Assembly (NCBI GenBank): GCA_037575805.1
Contig: JAZHPD010000066.1
Location: forward strand, 102,091 to 166,090
DNA length: 64,000 nt
Direction: 5' to 3'
From: Lecanicillium sp. G3
Lineage: Eukaryota > Ascomycota > Sordariomycetes > Hypocreales > Cordycipitaceae
In this document: piece after piece, positions 20,443-31,076 of the stretch
Numbering within the stretch: the first letter of the stretch is position 1
Layout of the letters: each line of letters opens with the position of its first letter
The notes under the pieces: model-generated
The model's input: only the letters and a program-made list of their open reading frames with translations
What the model was told of the DNA's origin: nothing
The model's database searches: none
Translations under genes and position numbers: made by a program

Positions 20443-21973
20443 CTTGACGAAATTTCGGGCTGTGTGTTTGTCGGTTTAACGGACAGCAATTGTGGTGTAG
20501 GAAATTGGCAAAAAGGTCGTGTTCGCCTCGTCAAAGTGTTTGAAAAGTGGATGGCCTCTATTTTGTGCCATTTGGCAGGGTTTTCCCACACCGATTTGGC
20601 GTGCGTGCCCCGCCCAGGACTCAAGTCACGTGCTGCAGCCGAGAGCCCCAACCAACTTATTTGTGTGCGGCGGATTAATATTGACCCGGCGCACCGGTCA
20701 CGGACCTGGCTAACAGGCACAGTTGTTGCGACGCTTGTTTGCTCGAGAGAATGAGTGACGCCGTTGAATGTGTAGTCTACTTTGATTGTATTGTCCTGCA
20801 TTTCAAGAATTTTGTGAACAGAGACGTACGAAACGGCCACACATAGAATACTAACGCCGAGCTGTGTGCTAACCTGGTACTATCCGAGGCTCAACTGCGC
20901 TCTATACCCTCCGAGAAATGAATTTTGGTAGAATGAGCCTCCTCCATAGAATCAATTTACATCATGCCAACTGTACAAAAAAATGAAGCCGTTCCGGCTC
21001 ACCATTTACACATGTACATCCTCGAGAGATTCTTCTGCGAGATCTGCATCTTGGAAACACAGAGACGCTAGTCCACTTTAGGCTAGCCCCCTCGCGGCTA
21101 TGCCCATCGCATGGTGCCGGCTTGGTCTCACCAGTGCAACCCTTTGTCTAGCAGATGGTCTACTTGTGAAATGAGCAGTCGTCGGGTTTTGGAATTATAA
21201 ACCTGGGCTAGGTCTAATGGTGATACAATCTATATCACGGAATTTTTTTTATCTTATTTTTCTGTCTAGGTTGATTGCCGCAGCTCGTACAGTCGTCACC
21301 ATGTATTCTTGGGTACGTGGGTACTTAGGTACTTGAGCCCTGCATTACAGCGACAACGTCACTGCAACTCGGCTGTAAACAAACACAGCGGCCTACAGCT
21401 ACGGACCAAAACATTGTAACCATAAAGCAAAAATAAAATAAAAAATAAGCCATCACTACAACTCGGCCTCTCATCCCTTCAACCAAGGAATGCTCACCTC
21501 GCCCCCTCCATATCGTCCCACCCCTCTCTACGCTCAGTGCTCCTCCCAGCCCGTGTTGCTGGCCCAACCCGTGTTGACTCTCCCAAGCCAGCTCCACCCA
21601 ATAGCACCCCCAGATTCCACCACAGGCGGGCTGCCACTGGTTGGTCACTGCACTGCACCAGGCCAGCTCAGCTCGTACCTGGTTGCTAACCAAGCCAAAA
21701 GCCGCCCTGCATCCCGCACTGCGTCTTTGCCTGCATCTGCCACCTCGCCTTGCTCGTCATCTATTTACTCGACACTTGTTCTGCATTGGCATAGAGCTGC
21801 GTCTGTCATTTACTCTCTGCATTTTATCATCATCCTTCGTCTCCCGCGCCTTTCGACCTCGTGCCCGCCTCATTGACCGGCTCTGCGTCGTCTGGCCACG
21901 CGTTTGTTGACTTTCGAGCCCATCGCCGACTGCATAAACAACGAGGCTCGCCACAGCCAAAACACCCGCCATC
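20443..21973. promoter_or_regulatory. Divergent promoter region of RPS28 and the Dbf2-type kinase gene
   Basis: About 1.5 kb between two outward-facing genes. The right part (21480-21970) is pyrimidine-rich and is probably the kinase leader. A GTAC cluster (GGGTACGTGGGTACTTAGGTACTTGAG) lies at 21311-21337. No further gene is supported. Confidence 0.5.
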
Positions 21974-24063
21974 ATGGCCAGCTTCATGTCCAACTTCTTC
22001 CAGTCCGGCCGCGACAAGGCCGCCCAGGACGCTGCCCGTCCCGTGACGCCCACCAAGAACAACACAAACAACAACTTCCTCAACCCGCTCAGCACCCCGC
22101 AGGGCAGCCCCAGCAAGAAGACGCACCCGCCCGGCGCCCACGATCTGCCCACGGCCTTTGACAATGCCATGTCCCTGAATGCCGGCGAGGGTGACAGCAC
22201 GCCTGTCCGCCTCTCGCGTCCCCAGCCCGTCGTCACCCCGCTCTCGCCCGCCAAGACCAACGCACAGCCCGTCGAGGACACCAGCCTCGTCGCCGATGAT
22301 AGCCTCATCCACAAGGCGCCCGCCCCGGGCAGCCCTCTCAAGAAGCAGGGCCAGGAGAACACGCCTCCCGTTCAGCACATGACGCACGCCGCCATGTCTC
22401 GCCAGCAGCTCTACGAGGGCAAGGAGCGTCCTCTGACCCCCGCCAAGAAGTTCAACACATCCCGCGGCCTGACTGCCGAGGAACGCGAGATTCTCCAGAG
22501 ACCAAGCGTCCGCCGACTCACCAATGTTACCCAATTATGTGCGTACACCCACGCTCTACATCCTCTTCTGCTGCCCTGTCACTGACACTTGACAAACAGA
22601 CTTCCTCGACTACTACTTTGATCTCCTCACATACGTCGGCTCTCGACAGAAGCGCCTCGCCGCATTCAACGCCGAGTACCCCGCGCCACCCGCCACCGAC
22701 GATGCCACCTTCAACCAGATGTGGAGCAAATACGCCGGTCGAGAGCGTGCCAACCTCCGAAAGCGCCGTGTCCGCCTCCGCCACGGCGACTTCCAGATCC
22801 TCACCCAGGTCGGCCAGGGCGGCTACGGCCAGGTCTTCCTCGCCCAGAAAAAGGACACCCGCGAGGTCTGTGCCCTCAAGGTCATGAGCAAGAGGCTTCT
22901 CTTCAAGCTCGACGAGGTCCGCCACGTCCTCACCGAGCGCGACATTCTCACAACCGCCTCTAGCGAGTGGCTCGTCCGCCTGCTCTACTCATTCCAGGAC
23001 GACAAGAGTATCTATCTTGCCATGGAATATGTCCCGGGTGGAGACTTCCGCACCTTGCTTAACAACACGGGTGTCCTGTCCAACCGCCATGCCCGATTCT
23101 ACATTGCCGAAATGTTCTGCTCCATCGACGCCCTGCACCAGCTTGGTTACATCCACCGAGACTTGAAGCCCGAGAACTTCCTGATTGATTCGACCGGACA
23201 CGTGAAGCTGACTGATTTTGGTCTGGCCGCCGGTGTCCTTGCGCCCTCGCGAATCGAGTCGATGCGCGTCAAGCTGGAGGAGGCGTCCGAGACATCGGTG
23301 CCGTTTGGCAAGCCCATCGAGCAGCGCACGGTCTCCGAGCGCCGCGAGAGCTACAGAAATATGCGCGAAAACGACGTCAACTATGCCAAGTCCATTGTGG
23401 GCTCGCCCGACTACATGGCTCCCGAAGTCCTTAGAGGGGAGGAATACGACTCGACGGTTGACTACTGGAGTCTGGGATGCATGCTGTTCGAGGCCCTGAC
23501 TGGCTTCCCGCCTTTTGCCGGCGCGACGCCAGAAGAGACGTGGCGCAACCTGAAGCACTGGAAGGACGTCCTCAAGCGTCCTGTCTGGGAGGACCCCAAC
23601 TACTTCCTGAGCAACCGCACATGGAACTTTATTACTACGTGAGTGCTCTTGCCGACGCGATCAGCGACCCTTTGCTAATGAATTCTCCAGCTGCATCAAC
23701 TCTCGCGTTCGGCGCTTCGCCAATATCAAAGACATTTACAACCACCAGTACTTTGCCGAGGTGGACTGGGCGACGCTCCGCCAGACGCGCGCCCCCTTTG
23801 TGCCCGAGCTCGACTCGGAGACGGACGCCGGCTACTTTGACGACTTCGGCAACGAGGCCGACATGGCCAAGTACAAGGAGGTGCACGAGAAGCAGCAGGC
23901 GCTCGAAACCATGGCCGACCGCGACGACGAGATGAGCAAGAGCCTCTTTGTCGGCTTCACGTTCCGCCACCGCAAGCCCGCGACGGACGAAGCCGCCGCC
24001 GGCGGCGGCGGCAGCCCGAGAAAGAAGATTCCCACAGAAGAGGCGTTTGGCACCATGCTCTAG
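21974..24063 (+). CDS. DBF2: NDR/AGC-family protein kinase, Dbf2/Sid2 type
   Basis: Three exons, 21974-22538, 22600-23638 and 23691-24063, encode 658 aa. The first splice joins T|AC to give QLYFLDYYFDLLTYVGSRQK, the Mob-binding N-terminal helix typical of Dbf2/Sid2 kinases. Kinase landmarks are a Gly loop VGQGGYGQV (~260), catalytic HRDLKPEN (~374), DFGLAAG (~394) followed by the long insert of NDR kinases, and the activation segment IVGSPDYMAPEVL. The hydrophobic motif FVGFTF lies near 622. Residues 1-185 are Ser/Thr-Pro-rich, with many potential CDK sites. In other fungi this kinase, bound to Mob1, is the effector of the septation or mitotic exit network and drives septum formation and cytokinesis; conidiation often depends on it. 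Confidence 0.93.
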
Positions 24064-25564
24064 AGCGGCGAGCGTTTGGCGGCGGTGCGGCAGTGCGTGG
24101 ATCCGCATTGCGTGTGTCAGCCAGTCGAGTGGAAATTCCTGCGATGAGGTTGTTCTTTTGACACCTTGTCTTCTTCGTTTTCTTCTTCTTTTTTTTGAGT
24201 TCTCTTCTTCTACGTCACCGCGTCTTTTGAAAAATGTTCAGGCTGGCCTGTATATTTTCATCGTTCTGACTACTTGTGTCATTGCGTCGGCTCCCCGTTT
24301 CTCCTTTTTTTTTTTTTTTGGTATTAAAAATATTGTAGTCTCATTTTCTTCTTTTTCTGTTCTTTTTCTTTTTTCTTTTTTCTTCTCTTTGCACTCGTTT
24401 GTATTCTGTGGCTCTTGTTCTTTTTGTTCTTTTCTTTTTCCTTATGCTTTGTCGTCGTGGGCATGGGGATTGGGATTGGGTGGTCTGTTTGGCTTGGGGT
24501 CTGGTTTGCATCTTTTTTGGAAGGCGGATAGCTGTAATTGAGATTCATGGGTAGTGGGGGGGTGAAGGCGGAGAAGCATATGGATATGTGGACATGGATT
24601 AGATGATTAGCATAGAAGAGTGCGTGAAAAGAGAATTTTGTTTTTTTCTGCCTGATTTTTGTACTGTGTTTTTATTCATTGTAAATTGTACATTCGTGTC
24701 TAGGTTCCGAAATCAAAGAGCAAAACATGTTGCATGTTCTTCTTCTTCAGATCATGTTTCTACCATCTGTCCTGTCTTCCCCCCATTGGCGTACTGAAGT
24801 CACTCGTCGTTTCTCAATGTCATCAGAATGAACAGTTAAAATGTGGTATAATATATATAGTGGTATAATCAGGCTTTGCTCTGCGCCTCCCAATAAACAA
24901 ACAAAAAAATCCAAAAACGCTGTCCCTCCCTTCTAGATACGCCAGAAAAAGACAACACCGATATATAGCAAACACCTTCCCAGAAAAAAAAAAGAACCAA
25001 AAGCAAGCAAAGCCCAGGATTCCACGCTCTACATATATGTATATGTGTTTCTTCCCATCGCTGAGACGGGGGTAGCATAATAACGAAAGAAGAAAGAAAT
25101 AACAATATCAGAAAATGCTCTCATCCAAAAAGTAGGGGCGTTCACATATTCCAAAACCCAAAAACCATTCCCAGTCTATTTGCGAGGTATCATCAAACGA
25201 GCAAGGAAAAGAAGAAAAAATCGTAAAACAAGAAACAGGGGGTTGTCCCTCTCCCGGAAGCACAAAGGCCGGGGAATAGGAAAAAGGAGGAGATAAAGAA
25301 AAGTAAAAAAAGAGAATGCCCGCGGAAGACAACTCGAGTCTCGTCTGGCTTGGTCTTCACTCCAAATTACTGCGCCCCGCTCAACAAAGTAACAAAGTGT
25401 GACCGGATGAAATTATAATGTCGGGCGGCCCGGCGCCCGTCGAAAGCAAGGTCGTCATCATGTTGCGGAAAAAGTTGTGCGTAGAGTATACAAGCGCAAA
25501 GGAGATGTCCCCAGCTCCGTCGTATGCAGCGCTCCCAAAATATGTCGTCGTGTCGTGTGAAAAA
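24064..25564. other. Convergent intergenic region between the Dbf2-type kinase gene and areA
   Basis: About 1.5 kb, T-rich on the left and A-rich on the right, consistent with two facing 3' UTRs. I see no open frame of recognisable composition. Confidence 0.5.
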
Positions 25565-28500
25565 TTAGAGACTCATCGTGAGCCACTCCCATTCTTGTGG
25601 TCCAGCTGCGTTGCCGTTGGTGTTCATGCCTGCGTTGGGTTGGTGGCCCATCGGACCCGGCGCCGCCATCAGGGGACGCTGTCCCATGCCGAAGCCGCCA
25701 GACATCATGGTCGAAGAAATAGAAGGCATGCTTGGCGTGGTTCCGAGTGATCTGGCGCCGTCCGTGGTACCCGAGAAGCTGCCAGGAGAGTCAATCTCCA
25801 TGGCAGAGGCACCGACGCCGTCGCTCTTGCTGTGCCTGCGCTGGCGTTTGGAGGATGCATTAGCGGAAGGACGAGCTGCCGAAATGGCCGAGGCACCCGG
25901 GCCGGGCGATGACTTGGGCGGCGCAGCGGCAATAGGGACAACTCCTTTGCCACCAGTCACAGAAGGGCCGCCAAACTGACCACCGGCGGATGCAGGGCTT
26001 TCTTCCTTGTGGCCGGTGCCCGGTCGCTGTGCAGAGGTGCCAGTGGGAGTCTGCTGGCCGGTGGCGGCCGAGGAGGTCGCAATGGAGAGAGAAGAGTTCT
26101 TGCGCGAAGTGGTGGCGGAGCCTGCGCCCTTCTTGCCACGGCCGCCGGCATTGTTTCCGGAGCCGCGGTTTCTTTTCTTGATGACGTCCGTCTTGAGACT
26201 GAGTGGTCGCACCACACCGTGGAGCTTCAGGAACAGACCACAGGCGTTGCAGAGAGGCTGGCCCTCGGGGTTTCGTCGCCAGAGCGGGGTAGTTTGCGTG
26301 AAGCAGTTTGTGCATGTCGTCGGGTTTCCGCCCTCGCCCGGATTGCCAGCGGCAGCCTGCAGGTTGGTTGTCGAGCCGGGTTTCGAGGTCGGTGGCGAAG
26401 AGGGCCGGCTCGGCGCGACCGAGGAGAAGCCAGACATGTTGCCGGCAACTTCGCCGTGTGGCGAGGTGGGTAGTGACTGTGCGATTTGCTCGAAGCCATT
26501 GTGCTTGGAAGCCATGTGCGACGGTGTAGACGCCGTACGTGGCAGCTTTTGCTGGCGGCCACGAGGTGACTTGTAAGACTGAGACCTGCCCAGTCCGCCG
26601 GCGTTATCGTCATTGTTGGATTCGACATAGTCTGTGGTGGTGCCACCAATAACAACCTGTTTACGCAAGGGTCCGCCGGGGTATCGAGCAGAATGCGTGC
26701 TGAATTGACCGGGCAATGAAGCGTCCCATCCAAGGTGGCCGATCTCATCGACAGAGCCAAAGTCACCCTGCTGCATGTTGTTCATGTTGCTGCCGTCATC
26801 CTCATCAGAGTCGCCACCACCAAAGGAAAACATGCCGTCTTGGCCCATGGGAATGTTGGGTGAGACGAGGCCGCTCTCGGGATGCACGCCCTGGGAGTGG
26901 TCCATCTGGTTGAAGGACTGGCCTTGCTGCATGGAGCCATAGATGGGGTTTCCGCTAGGGTCGTTGTACATGAATTGCTGGCCCATGTTCTGTTGGAATC
27001 CTTGGCCTGGCTGCTGGCGAATATCCTGGGGGCTGAACGAGAAGTTGTTGTCCTTGTCGGCAAGGCCATGCGGGGTCGAGACGGCGGAGGGGTAGGCCGA
27101 GGTGGGCGGCGAGTAAAAGTCGTTGGTACTAAGAGACGACGGGGCCATGGTGTTGGTAAAGGAGGGCATGGGGCCGCTGGAAACCATGGGGGAGGTGGAA
27201 GGGGAAAAGCCAAAGTTTTGCTGGAAATGGGCCGAGTTGCCCATCATGTTGTCGTTGGCCATGAAGGAGTCGAGGCCGAACTGGTCGACGGGCATCTGAT
27301 GCGACATGTTCATGTGATTGTGGCCATCCAGCGAGTAGCCGTGCAGGTCGGCGTCGGTGTCGAGATCTTGAACAGCGGAACCAGACTGCGCACCAACAGC
27401 GCTGATGTGAGGAGAGAAGTTGGCAGGACGTTTCCTCGTCTGCAGATGCAGCATTGTCAGTTTCATGTGCAAGAGGTGGATTCCTAAGGGTTGGATATAA
27501 GAAAAAACTTGCCTGTCGCTCGTCTATACTGGTTTTTCGGACCCGGCGCTGGACATAGTTGAACTCGCTATTGCCGCGATGCTGGAGATGAGGGGCATCA
27601 GGGACGGACTGGGGGACAAATGCGCTGCCGAGCCCGTCGGTTCTGGGCTGTTGCTGGATGGGGATGCCCGAGGACTGGCCCGAGCCGGGACCGGCAGAGG
27701 CAGAGGCAGAGGCGTTCATGTTGGGCGAGGCAAAGGTGGCGGGAGAGCCAGCCTGCTCGGAGAAGATGAAATCGTCAATGTTCATCTGGTCCGAGTTCTG
27801 GTTCTGGTTCTGGTTCTGAGCAGCGGCAGAGGCGGCTCCAGTAGTGGCCTGCGAGGATTTGCGCAGTTGTGCAATACCACTGGGACCAGACTGGGCACCT
27901 TGACGAGAAATGCCACTATAAAAAGAGAGTCAGCGGTTGGCGAGAGCAGAGTTTTGAGAGTAGCAGGCGTGGTGGTGAAAGACGGGGAGGGTGGCAGAAT
28001 AATTGACGCATGCAGAGGCGAAGGCAAAATCCAAAGACCGATGCGAAGGCAAAGGCAAAAGCGCCAGAAGAGCGCCAACGCGAGCGACAACTGGCAGCGG
28101 CAGGAAGAAGAGCGTGTGGGATGGAGGGGCGTTGTGAGACGCGCGCGCACGCACACACACCCAAAGTCGATTGTAAATGAACAAGTGAATAGAGGCGCAA
28201 CTTACTTTTCGCTACCACGGCGGTCCTGCTCCTCTTGCTCGCGCTTTTTGCGCATGCTGAGAGCCATCATGCGCCATGTAAGGTTCTCCATGCGCTGCTG
28301 GTTGGGCAGGTTCTGCTTTGTCTTTGTGAAGAATTTCCAGACCTGGGCGGCGAGGGGATCGTCGGACTGCATCTGGTCGACGTCGGAGGAGGAGCCGGCG
28401 TTGCCATCGCGGAGGGTCGGGAAGAGGGCGGCGCCGAGGAGGTCATCGTGGCGGGCAAACGACTGCTCAAGGTCGAGTGCGCGAACAGGGCGGGCGGCGG

Positions 28501-28669
28501 CAGAGGCAGAAGCAGAAGCAGAGGGCCTGGAGGCATCGGTTGACGATGCACCGGGTGCGGCGCGGGGGCTGGAGTCTGTCGATATGTCGTCGGCGGCAGC
28601 ATGGTCGGTGGTGCTGCGATCGGGTCTTCGCGGAAAGCGGTAGTCGTGTTCTGTGGTGGTGGGATCCAT
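25565..28669 (-). CDS. areA: Global nitrogen regulator, GATA zinc-finger factor AreA/NIT2
   Basis: Three exons, 28669-28206, 27915-27513 and 27439-25565, give 913 aa. The N-terminal conserved block LAAQVWKFFTKTKQNLPNQQ (exon 1) is the AreA-specific motif. The single GATA finger at about 665-690 is CTNC-x17-CNAC with TPLWRRNPEGQPLCNACGLF. A basic tail KTDVIKKRNRGSG follows, and the C-terminus EWEWLTMSL is the short tail that contacts the repressor NmrA in other fungi. The protein activates nitrogen-catabolic genes at HGATAR sites when preferred nitrogen is scarce. Intron 2 (27512-27440) begins GC, not GT (CAG|GCAAGT), and keeping it would destroy the conserved RQ-TRKRPANFSPH junction. An upstream in-frame ATG at 28837 would add 56 leader-like residues, so I prefer 28669. 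Exon 2 carries a QNQNQNQN run. Confidence 0.93.
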
Positions 28670-28910
28670 GACGAGGACCCGGTCGCGGCTCTGCGAGGCC
28701 AAGAGCGGGTGCGAAGAGGAAAAAGCAGTCGAATTGAAAGGCGACGTAGATTTTTGTGATTCAAGATTCGATTCCGGGGGAATACGGGCGCAGGCGCGGG
28801 GGCGTACGGAGATGTAGAAAACTTGAAAGAGGGACAAGGAAAGCGGGCGAGCGAAATTGGCTGGAATGAGAATTTGGGTGGTGGAAGTGGTTTTGGAGGG
28901 GGGGTAACTA

Positions 28911-28942
28911 GTACTGGAGTACTGGAGTACTGGAGTACTGGA
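28911..28942. repeat. Four tandem copies of GTACTGGA, flanked by a 10-bp direct repeat
   Basis: Four perfect 8-bp units lie about 240 bp upstream of the areA start. The array is bracketed by two copies of GGTAACTAGT, at 28903-28912 and 28948-28957. Confidence 0.85.
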
Positions 28943-29008
28943 GAGAGGTAACTAGTTAGCTGGAGGGAAATAGGCGGGCAGTTTTTTCCTTGTACTGAGC
29001 GTTTGCAG

Positions 29009-29035
29009 TTGGCAGCTGGCAGCTGGCAGCTGGCA
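29009..29035. repeat. 7-bp tandem repeat (GGCAGCT)
   Basis: About 3.7 copies of GGCAGCT in the areA 5' flank. Confidence 0.8.
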
Positions 29036-29170
29036 GAGCGTGGTGGTTCCTTCCCAGTGGGTTGCGGTAAATTGGTGGCGGTTGTGCTGAAGAAGGTCCA
29101 CTAAAGGAAGGCCTGAAGAACGCTGCAGTATAACTAACTAGTGCAAGTGCGTTGCTGTACTAACTAGCAG

Positions 29171-29243
29171 TGGGTGGTGGTTGGCAGGTGGTGGCAGGTG
29201 TGCAGGTGGTGGCAGGTGTGCAGGTGGTGGTGGTGGTGGTGGG
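29171..29243. repeat. GGTGGT/GCAGGTG minisatellite
   Basis: An imperfect array built on GGTGGTGGCAGGTGTGCA, ending in a (GGT)n run, lies in the areA 5' flank. Confidence 0.75.
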
Positions 29244-29754
29244 CGCGGGGCAAGGCAGTTGGCAGTGGGCAGTTGGCAGTGGCAGGGAAGGAGCAGCAAA
29301 CGGGCAGAAAGAGGGGAGGTGCGACCCAGATGACCCGGCCGTCGATCGGAGGAGGTACAGTGGGTGTAGTCCAAGGTAGTTGGTGGTGGTGGTAGCAGTG
29401 GTGAGTGGTGGTGGTAGCAGTGGTTGTGGTGCCTTCTGGGCTGATGGTGTCATGGCAAAGAAAACAAGTTAACAGGGCAAGCAAAAAGGCCCGCGCACTC
29501 AAAGGAGACAGGATGCAAGGAAAAGCGACCACAAGAATGAGGGAACAGTGCAGTGCTCGGTAGAGGAGAGACAGACAGAGGTCCGCACGCGCGAGAGGAA
29601 GCCGACTACAGGTGTACATTGCCTACTGCCGCGGTGACTTGCTGCTGTTGGTGATGTTGGCGCTGTTACTGCTGTTAGTGGAAGCTGCCTTGCCTTGCCC
29701 AGCGCCTTACGTAGTAGGACCGAGTACCTCAGTCCTGGGCACCGGCCGCGCGGC

Positions 29755-29806
29755 GGAGGAGGAGAGGAGGGGAGAGGAGAGGGGAGGAGAGGAGAGGAGA
29801 GGAGAG
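29755..29806. repeat. 52-nt pure polypurine tract
   Basis: The plus strand is only G and A for 52 bases, mostly GGAGA units, about 1.1 kb upstream of areA. Such tracts can form triplex or H-DNA, but nothing here proves that it does. Confidence 0.8.
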
Positions 29807-31051
29807 CGGCGGGCGGAGGCGGAGGGGAGCGACTCACGTAGGTACCTTGTAACAAACTACCTAGGCAAAGGCGGCTATTTCTCATACAAATACAAGTACC
29901 TCCCTCTTTCTTTCTAGCAGCTCTCGGTTTCTGGGCAGCGAGCTTGGTGGGGAACAGACTCCACTAGCGGGGGGTTCCAGCAAGCGTCACCGGAAGTGAC
30001 CTCCTCTACCTTGGTAATCACCACCAAACGTCGCGTACCTCGGAAGTACAGTGAGAGACTGCAGCCAGAGAGAAGGGGAAACCGTTTACATGTATGCAAC
30101 CAGAGCTGTGAGCAGCACACTGCAGCACATCTCTCCAACTGTTCACTTGCAGCATCATGTATGCCGAGTAGCAGCTGCAATTCTGCAATTCCTGCAGATG
30201 CATGCGCAGTAATTGTGAGATGCAACCAGCCCGCCAACCTACGTAAATTACCTGTCGTCTGCAGGTGGCTGGCTGTGTAGGGGGCGGTACTTTTTCGAGG
30301 CGCCATCGATCGAACTGTCAACTAGTTACTCGAGTAACCTTGAAGAACCCAGGGTGGATAGTGCGCATTTGACTCGGACGAGCTACATGGCCAGCGTGCA
30401 GCATGTAGTTATTGGTCCCAGCAGATGCATTATGGATGTATACTTTCTCGGCCGGCTTACAAACCCTTTCATGTACTCCGTAAGGAATCCCCTTGCAGAC
30501 TGACAGGCGGGCTGACAATGGACAGGCATTGAACTTCCTACCTTCATACCAAGTTACTGCACAGAGTACACGTTCCATTATGCATGACATAGCATCCATC
30601 GCCCACATGCCCAGATCTACCGAGTACACTCGCCGGACTTGGCTCATCGGCTACATGTACCAGCCGCCAGCACTTCCCCATAAACTCTCATCTTTTTGCA
30701 CGTCGTATATCTCATTGCCACCAACCATCGGCCCTGGTCGCCGAGTCTTCCAAAAGCCGACAAGGTTTCGTGGGCAGACGGCAGAGGTGGGGAAATCTCT
30801 TGCAGTCGAATTTCGTGCCACGACGATTGTAGTCGCCTATACATGTCCACGATGCAATGCAAAAGAAAGAAAAAAAATCTTACCTCAAAGTACTTTGCCA
30901 TGTACACTCGCGGGAGAATATATTCACATTTTTTCTAGAATTTATTTCATACCAAGCTACCCCCGTTGGCATCATCCTCCTCTCCCCATGCCCCAAAAAG
31001 CATGTGCAAATGCTCATCTCGCCCTGGCCGGCCCCGGTGGAGTCTTATGAT

Positions 31052-31076
31052 GTCTCTCTCTCTCTCTCCCTCTCTT
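31052..31076. repeat. CT-rich microsatellite
   Basis: A TCTCTCTC run interrupted by one CCC lies in the areA / WBP11-like intergenic region. Confidence 0.75.

Noticed and set aside
28670..28837. Upstream in-frame ATG at 28837 as the areA start
   Set aside because: The extra 56 residues look like translated leader (Ser/Pro/Cys mix). The ATG at 28669 starts MDPTTTEHDYRFPRRP, which fits AreA proteins.
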